Part shown: positions 57,801-64,000 of the stretch, piece by piece
Layout: each line of letters opens with the position of its first letter
Numbering within the stretch: the stretch's first letter is position 1
Origin: Galaxea fascicularis
Lineage: Eukaryota > Cnidaria > Anthozoa > Scleractinia > Euphylliidae
Reading direction: 5' to 3'
DNA: 64,000 bases
NCBI GenBank assembly: GCA_948470475.1
Contig: OX419336.1
Span: 32,008,415-32,072,414 of the forward strand
The notes under the pieces: generated by a model
Told to the model about the DNA's origin: nothing
Databases searched by the model: none
What the model saw: only the letters and a program-made list of their open reading frames with translations
Made by a program: the position numbers and the translations under genes

Positions 57801-60090
57801 AAAATCGCTCTCGGGGAAAAAAAATTCGAAATGAACAATAGGCCATTTCCGAGTTCATGTCTGCCTCCTCTTCAAAGCGAGTCTAAGTGCGAAGTTTTTG
57901 TGATGGTAATTAGTTCTGCTTTACATATGAATGAAAACTAATTGTCATAACAAAAACTTCGCACTTAGACTCGCTCTGAAGAGGAGGCAGACATGAACTC
58001 GGAAATGGCCTATTCGCAGACACGTTTTAGTTGTTCATGTTAAACTAGCTACTGCCCAAATTTGAGGGCAAACGAACAAATTCCCTTTGAGTTTTAGCTC
58101 TTCAAAGTGTCCTCTTCAAGTGAAAAAAATGATTCGAGAAAACGACGCTAAGAATGTCAATCAAAAGAGAAACTCAAAAACCGCCATTTCTTCGCCAATA
58201 TTTAGTCTTTTTCGATTTTTTTTAAATTAAAGATCACACTTCGACCAATACTTCAACCCCAAACCCAAATTTGGAGAAAATTTCCGATGTGACAGTATAC
58301 AGTAACTTAAATCTCATTGTTATTGGTTAAAAATTATTGCTAGTGTTTTAAAAAAAGAGTGGTTGCACTGAATAACTATTGAAAGTGATTGTTATCATGA
58401 AAGGAAGAAGAAGAAAATAATATACGTGTAATTCCACTCCCAGATAAAATGCATTAGAAAATTATTTCTCACTTTATCGTAGACTTGTGAAACCAAAGGT
58501 CTTCCTTCTCCAATCGTGGGCAGCCAGTTCAGTTTCAATGATAGTTTGGATGGGGATGACCTGGATGTATCACTGACTGGAATGAATCAGTCATGGATGT
58601 CTGGTGTGCCACTTGACTCAACCAGCACTAGTTCCAGTTTTGAAAAATACAGCTTGACAGCATTTCAAATGGTTTGTGTGTTAAAATCCCTTGTTTTGGT
58701 TAAAGGAGGACAAACGGTTTATCTGGGAGATCAGTGGCATTGTTAGAGCTGCATGATGATGTGAACCTGCACCCAGTCACAAACGTGGCACCAAAGACGT
58801 GATCTATTTTCTCTCTAAAGTCTTGAAAGTTGATACAGCTCTAGGAAAGTTTGGGGTTGCGTGGAACTTAGTGCAATGCCATTTGTTTAATGTTTTGTAT
58901 TTGAGATTCCATTTTAGTAGAATGTTTACACAGTAATTACTCAAATAAATAGTAGGATATGGGAATGTGCCATATTCTGAAAAACAAGTTAAGATAATTT
59001 CACGAATTTGCCCAGTGTGCGTTCATTTTGTATAGTGTCTGCTCCATATTTTCATCCTTAGGCTAACGAGTTCAAAGAGAAAAAACAAAGAGCTCTAAAA
59101 CAGATTGACGAATTGGCAGCTCTTGACAGAAGTATGGATGTGAAAGACAAAAAGGAGGTATGTGTGTATACATAGGAATCTGTTTATAGTGAAAAAAAAA
59201 AAACACAAAATTTAAGCAGGCTTGGTCACACAGAATGTTCTCAATCAGCAATCAGTTTAAAGTGAAAAGGACTATTGTAGTAAAATGGAATATCATCCAT
59301 CCATCTGTTCAGGAAAAAGTGTGTTCTCGTATGGGACTTGCAAATGTAAAGTAGGCAACTTCAGATTGGCCATCAAATGTGCAACAAATTGGTGTTTGCT
59401 GTGAGAATCCTATGACAACTAAGTTCTGTTGAAATTGTTCAACTGTTTGACTGATTTCTTAGGAACTTCGAGACCAACTTGCCCAAGACTTGGACAATTA
59501 TGCAGAGAAAGTGTCTTCCCTCTCTATAAAGAAAAAAGTTGCTGAAAAGAGGTACTTTGGAAATGAGACAGGTGTCATGTCTATACCGTATTTGGTATAA
59601 TTTTTTTTATATAAATAGAAAGGACAGTTACTGGTCTGCACCCATGAAGAACTTGTAATTTACTGCAGAAGAAGATATTAAAAGGAGTGTGTAGTACATA
59701 ATAAAAAACTTGTGTCCAATGAAATGATTCCGTTTCAGTATTTTGTTCTATACGTTTTACATACATACATACATACATACATACAGACAGACAGACAGAC
59801 AGACAGACAGACTTTTTTAGCATTCCCCAGAGGGCTTTTAAATACTAAACAGCACGGGAACATCAGGATAATAGGAGGATAAAATTATAAAATTATAAAA
59901 AGCGGTCATTAAAATAATTCTCTAGCATGTGCATTCTCAACTTTTTTTTAAATGATGCACGTTTTCTATCATGCCCTAGTGCTGTTTTTTTCTAATGCAC
60001 TTTAAGACTTCCTTAAACTGTTCTCAAGCCTAACTTAGCTTTTTGTTTGTAGGGCCATGAAACTTTTAGCTGCTATGCAAAAGCTCAAAG
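46661..60090 (+). CDS. KASH5/LRMP-like EF-hand and coiled-coil protein (5' 19 exons; 3' end not seen)
   Basis: Exons: 46661-46672, 46874-47023, 49004-49209, 50179-50230, 50696-50765, 51188-51272, 51547-51617, 52343-52407, 52755-52807, 53986-54036, 54303-54380, 54696-54752, 55503-55553, 55814-55878, 56075-56192, 58483-58671, 59062-59157, 59463-59551 and 60053-60090. The N-terminus (ILDGLFFACDTERSGRVSVS, then LTLLWDPDGMDIEIDLTSFQ) is a degenerate EF-hand pair like the dynein-binding head of KASH5. About 350 residues of coiled coil follow (LQLNNRRLIEQHS, LLEEERRRLVNDL), with a Ser/Asp-rich break in the 189-base exon. KASH5 and LRMP end in a nuclear-envelope/ER membrane anchor; none is visible, so the gene should continue right. 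The start MDSS is chosen because it joins the next exon in phase. The 47,023/49,004 junction is one base out of phase, so a small exon is probably missed. Confidence 0.65.
47024..49003 (+). other. Long second intron of the KASH5-like gene
   Basis: AT-rich. I see no confident exon, although the phase mismatch across it predicts one of 3n+1 bases. A 171-codon minus-strand open frame (47,780-48,295) has no recognisable motif and AT-driven composition. Confidence 0.4.
51740..51860 (-). mobile_element. tRNA-derived SINE (family C)
   Basis: The minus strand reads a tRNA-like head: tggcttcataggtcagttgc (A box region), then aggtcatgggttcaagccc (B box), then gaagtcctgaattttttt. It lies in an intron of the KASH5-like gene, antisense to it. 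Confidence 0.65.
53752..53906 (+). repeat. Interspersed repeat, gctctagc family, copy 1
   Basis: tgctctagcagagcccggt, then gcccctggcaac, accaggaaata, caccaaatgtatatgctg and ggagcctcccaacta. The same ordered words occur at 60,196-60,345, with similar spacing, in another intron or flank. Confidence 0.65.
54955..55315. repeat. Putative inverted-end element rich in taagctgcggctta words
   Basis: The left end (ggaccatttataccaggata, taagctgcggctta) and right end (gtggcttattttcctcagta, ggccctatggtata) are loosely inverted. Several aagctgcgactt and gatgcaaa words lie between. Probably an old MITE in an intron. Confidence 0.4.
56605..57115. repeat. Element with GC-run inverted ends
   Basis: gatagtcccccccgggggg at the left and acccccctgggggatagtc at the right bound about 510 bases with repeated aatggggt and gggatcgc words. 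It lies in the long intron before the 58,483 exon. Confidence 0.45.
57309..57387. repeat. Perfect hairpin, 21 bp arms
   Basis: gccgagttgctcgaagcatgg (57,309-57,329) and its exact complement (57,367-57,387), with a 37-base loop that itself has partial pairing (ggttagcactaacc). Confidence 0.8.
57837..58014. mobile_element. Foldback MITE, copy 2
   Basis: 178 bases, near-identical to 42,674-42,854, with aataggccatttccgagttc ends. It lies in the intron between exons ending 56,192 and starting 58,483. Confidence 0.85.
59757..59812 (+). repeat. Compound (ACAT)n(ACAG)n microsatellite
   Basis: About seven acat units followed by about seven acag units, in an intron of the KASH5-like gene. Confidence 0.95.
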
Positions 60091-60195
60091 GTTAGTTCTA
60101 TATAGCAGTTCGAAAGTCATATGCCTCTTTGGTTAATGTTCATAGGTGTATTTACAGTAACCTAAGTGGTGGCAGGTTAATACAGTGTAGACTTT

Positions 60196-60345
60196 GCAGG
60201 GCTATGCTCTAGCGGCGCCCGGTTGCCCCTGGCGACTTACTTTTGCTTTCGGGCGACCAGGAAATATTTATTTTTGCACCAAACGTATATGCTGGGGGTC
60301 TTGGATTTCATGGGTTTAGAGATTTTGGACGCCCAACTACATTGG
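60196..60345 (+). repeat. Interspersed repeat, gctctagc family, copy 2
   Basis: Ordered similarity to 53,752-53,906 (tgctctagcggcgcccggtt ... cgcccaacta). Confidence 0.65.
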
Positions 60346-60363
60346 GTAGACACTGCGTTGAAC

Positions 60364-60719
60364 CGCCGATCGGTTGGCTCAGTTGGCAGAGTGCCGGACT
60401 AACTTGCGGGAGGTCGTGGGTTCAAACTGCGACCGGACCAACACTCAGGGTCTATAACTGAGGAGAAAGTGCTTCCTTTGCAATGACATCTGCAAATGGT
60501 TAGACTTTCTAGTCTTCTCGGAAAAGGACGATAATCCGGAGGTCCCGTCGCAGAACTCCTCATAATTGATTATGTGGGACGTTAAAGAACCACTAGGGAC
60601 GTAACGAACCCTGGCTGTGACCACCCCTAGTGTCAATCTTCTGATCTATTCAGCAAGTGATATCGCGCATTTGATCATTACGTCATGTTAAAATGCGCGT
60701 TACAAGTATTAAGTATTAC

Positions 60720-60758
<39 letters not shown>

Positions 60759-60776
60759 TATTATTATTATTATTAT
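60364..60776 (+). mobile_element. tRNA-derived SINE (family A), full-length-like
   Basis: Head with A box ttggctcagttggcagagtg and B box ggtcgtgggttcaaactgc, the shared body (ccggaccaacactcaggg, agactttctagtcttctcgg, ggaggtcccgtcgcag) and a 3' (aat)n tail at 60,720-60,776. Confidence 0.8.
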
Positions 60777-61190
60777 TGTTGTTTATTAGTTGGTCTCCGT
60801 GACATTTTTGCTTGAAATAGAGTCTTAACCACTAATGTCTCCTTTTGAAGCAGCAGTGTTATTATGGTTTATTGATAATTTAATCCAAACAGTTTTTTTT
60901 TTCGTGGAAGTAAATAAGTTGCGTTATTATATCCCTCTGTTAGTACGCGCGCTGTGATTGGTCAATTTTGCTTTCCCGCGCGCCCGATTAATCACAGAGA
61001 TATAATAAATATCTTACTAACATCGTTCACACATGTCCAATATACACGAGCTGAGTCGGGTCGTCAATTGCTGTTGACGACCCGTCTCACCGGATGTCGG
61101 GTCGTGAAGTTTAAAAAGGAAGTAGGTTTTACTACCGGAAGTCACACGGCCTGGGGCAACTTCAAATATCTCGACGGATCGTGACGATCC

Positions 61191-61260
61191 GATCAGGTCG
61201 TGACGACCCGTCATTTGAAAAGTCGACCCGACTATTCGAAATGTCAGGTGGTGAGAGACA
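61191..61260. repeat. Left inverted arm flanking the satellite island
   Basis: gacccgtcatttgaaaagtc, gacccgactattcgaaatgt and caggtggtgagagaca pair in reverse with 63,812-63,870 (ctctcaccaccagacatttc ... gtcgggtcgac ... caaatgacgg). Confidence 0.7.
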
Positions 61261-61380
61261 GGAAAAAGCCTCGATGAACACTGGAGGCCGTGAAAAGAAT
61301 AGCGTTCAGAAATGATGACTGACTCCGGAATAGCGCTCCGAAATGTTGAATGCTTCGTTCTTCAAGCTAAAAGCATCCAA

Positions 61381-62900
61381 ACTCGTTCTACAAGCGTGAG
61401 GCCCCAAACACGCTGCGCCGAAGTATATTCTCCGTTCTAAAAGCGCGAAGCCACAAACACGCAACACATAATTTATATTCCTCGTTCTATAAGCGTGAGG
61501 TCACTAGCACGCTGCGCGCAATGTATATAAAAATACGCATTGTTCTATAAGCGAGGCCACAAACCCGCTACGCACAGTGTTAATTCCTCGTTCTATAGCG
61601 TGAGGTCACAAACACGCTACGCACAATGTATATCCTTCATTCTAAAAGCGCGAGGCCACAAACACGCTACATACAGTGTGTAACCGCCGGAGGCGAAAAC
61701 TTCTAATTCACGCAATTAATTAAAAACCACTTTCCACTTTGTCGTGCTACAGCTACTGACGAGGCAAAGAAGGTTTTAAATTGTTGTGGCGCGTTTAGAG
61801 GAAGCTTAGTACGATTTCCTGGTGACTGGAATTTTCCGGTGACTGGAAGAACGGACAACTACGAGCAGTGCGTGCCTCGTTGAAGGTTCAAACGTGTAAA
61901 AACAGAAACTGACATTTGCCAATTGTCGCTTACAAAATGCAAATTGCGGACCTAAATTCTCGCGCAAAACAGGCCCAGGGGAATACTAACTGAGGCCACT
62001 AAAACAAATAAGGTGTTCGATCCAACACAGTGTTTATTCCTCGTTCTATAGCGTGAAGTCACAAACACGCTACGCACAATGAATATTTTTCGTTTTTAAA
62101 GCGCGGGGCCACAAACACGCTGCGCACAGTGTTTATTCTTCGTTCTATAAGCGTGAGGTCACAAACACGCTACACCAATGTATATTCTTCGTTCTAAAAG
62201 CGCGAAGCCACAAACACGCATCACACAGTGTATATTCTTCGTTCTATAGCGTGAGGTCACAAACACGCTACACCAATGTATATTCTTCGTTCTAAAAGCG
62301 CGAGGTCACAAACACGCTAAGCACAATGTAAATCCTTCGTCGGTTCTAAAAGCGCGAGGCCACAAACACGCTACACACAGTTTTCATTCCTCGTTCTATA
62401 GCGCGAGGTCACAAACACGCTACACACAGTGTATATTCCTCGTTCTATAAGCATGAGGTCACAAACACGTAGCGCACGATGCATATTCCACGTTTTATAA
62501 GCGTGAGGTCACAAACACGCTGCGCATACTGTTAAATTCCTCGTTCTATAAGCGTGACGTCCGAGCAAGCGGCGTACAATATATATTTTTGTTCTATAAG
62601 CGTGAGGCCACAAACCCTCTACACACTATATTCCTCGTTCTATAATCGTGAGGCCACTAACGCGCTCCGCACAATGTATATTCCTCATTCCGTAAGTGGA
62701 GGCAACAAACGCGCTACGCACAATGCATATTGCTCGTTCTATAATTGGGGGCCCAAACACGCTACGCGCTATGTATCTTCCTCGTTCTATAAGCTTGGGG
62801 CCACAAACGCGCTACGCACAATGTATTGATTCCGCGTTCTATAAGAGTGGGGCCACAAACACGCTGCACACACAGTGTGTATTCCTCGTTCTATACTCGT
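61381..62900 (+). repeat. Satellite of about 50 bp units (two blocks)
   Basis: The unit is cctcgttctataagcgtgag, then gtcacaaacacgctacgcac, then aatgtatatt. Roughly six units lie in 61,381-61,681 and about seventeen in 62,036-62,900, separated by about 350 bases of non-repetitive sequence. Each unit can form a gcgtg...cacgc stem and most contain aggtca or aggcca. Open frames across it are artefacts. Confidence 0.9.
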
Positions 62901-63639
62901 TCTTTTAGGCATGAGACAGTGGTGACTAACGTTGCCTCAGCACAAAGCAGGCACAAAGTAGTCAAAATAAATGCGCTGCGAAACTAGAATGAACAGATGT
63001 CTAAACGTCGTTCTTCAAGTCATGAATACGACCTGACAGGCGTGCTTTATTACTACGTATTTATCTCGTTAATTTTAGTCATGAAGCGTAACAAGCACGC
63101 TTAATGTCGCATATATACTCGTTCTTTTAGGCATGACATGAAACAGTGCGCGTCTCACAGGTAATAAATCTTTCTGATATTGCACGAGACGAAACGAGTA
63201 TACAACACATAGCGCTGCTAACCTCAGTTGTTGGTTTGCCCGTTGACGAAATAAGTGTACGACACATGTATACCTTTCTGTTTGTTCAGCGGCGAGAAGA
63301 CCAAATGGTTATACAGGCGGGTGGGGCTCGTCTCTTAACTACGTAACGAGAGTAGCGCACGACACATGTATGTAACTTCTTTAAGTCTATACTCTCTCTT
63401 TCATTGGGATCCTTTTGAAGGTCACGTTCGCGCGCACTACAACGTGACCATAGATTGAACACATAAACTGAACACTTTGAAGAAATACCAATGCCGATGA
63501 AAATCAACAAACTACAGTTTCGAAATACGTGAAATATACCACAATAGTCCGAAGAGTGAAAAAGTTACTTGCATCTTCCCTTCGATTCATACCTCTTTAT
63601 AGAATCCAATATGTCCAGTATCGGAAATTGCATTTCCAA

Positions 63640-64000
63640 AATCCTCCGTTGGCTCCACATACCCGAATTTTTCAAAGACTCCTACCACCAGCATTTCCGA
63701 AAGTCGGGTCGACTTTTCAAATGTAACTCATCACAAACGGTACGATACAACCGACAACACTTTCCACGGTCTCGCGGCCTCCGGTGAACTCAACATACGC
63801 AATTTTTTCTGAGTCTCTCACCACCAGACATTTCCAAAAGTCGGGTCGACTTTCAAATGACGGCTCGTCACAAACTAGACGGGTCGTCACGACCCATCAA
63901 CATTTTCCAAGGTCGCGCAGCCTTCGGTGAAGTCAACATACGCGATTTTTTCTAAGTCCCTCACCACCAGACATTTCCAAAAGTCGGGTCGACGTTTCAA
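63640..64000 (+). repeat. About 140 bp tandem repeat, continuing past the window end
   Basis: The motif ctcaccaccagacatttcc..aaagtcgggtcgac recurs with tcgggtcgac at 63,704, 63,841 and 63,984. The segments between share gtgaa.tcaacatacgc.attttttct. The array is cut by the window edge. Confidence 0.75.

Noticed and set aside
62554..62908. Repetitive open frames with recurring NALRTMY words as a tandem-repeat protein
   Set aside because: They are translations of the 50 bp satellite. The period is not a multiple of three and units vary in length.

Overview
This window is animal nuclear DNA. It is AT-rich, its genes are split into many short exons with GT..AG introns, and it is loaded with SINEs, LINEs, TIR elements and satellites. 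The gene content (animal cytosolic carbonic anhydrase, UTP20, a rhodopsin-like GPCR, a JMJD6-like JmjC protein, a KASH5/LRMP-like coiled-coil protein) and the repeat style suggest an anthozoan cnidarian, most likely a stony coral. That taxon call is inference; no marker gene proves it.

Region 1 (1-31,478) is a tandem segmental duplication. The ancestral block was [3' part of UTP20, + strand] - [carbonic anhydrase, +] - [GPCR, -]. The proximal copy is seen from the last UTP20 exon (1-129) to a breakpoint at 10,557. The distal copy starts again inside UTP20 (first exon seen at 10,761), runs through its last exon (16,317-16,451), a second carbonic anhydrase (20,145-27,265) and a second GPCR remnant (to 31,470), and loses similarity at about 31,478. 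Both carbonic anhydrases are intact 8-exon, 260-residue genes with all catalytic residues. The 5'-truncated UTP20 copy and both GPCR copies are broken, each by different lesions. Because the two copies align base for base, each acts as the empty-site control for insertions in the other, which dates several mobile elements to after the duplication.

Region 2 (31,479-37,260) holds small hairpins and TIR fragments and one uninterrupted JmjC-domain gene (34,348-35,415). Region 3 (37,290-46,134) is a transposon nest: a LINE with APE-type endonuclease and reverse transcriptase, interrupted by a 1,191 bp hAT-like element with an 8 bp target duplication and by a frame-breaking 175 bp tandem duplication; a decayed Ty3/gypsy-type pol remnant hit by a tRNA-derived SINE; and a minus-strand LINE fragment split by a 1,445 bp TIR element.

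Region 4 (46,661-60,090 and beyond) is a long + strand gene of at least 19 exons encoding an EF-hand-like N-terminus followed by a long coiled coil, resembling KASH5/LRMP. Its C-terminus lies outside the visible exons. Region 5 (60,190-64,000) is repeat territory: a SINE, a satellite of about 50 bp units, and a 140 bp tandem repeat carrying arms inverted relative to sequence on the other side of the satellite.
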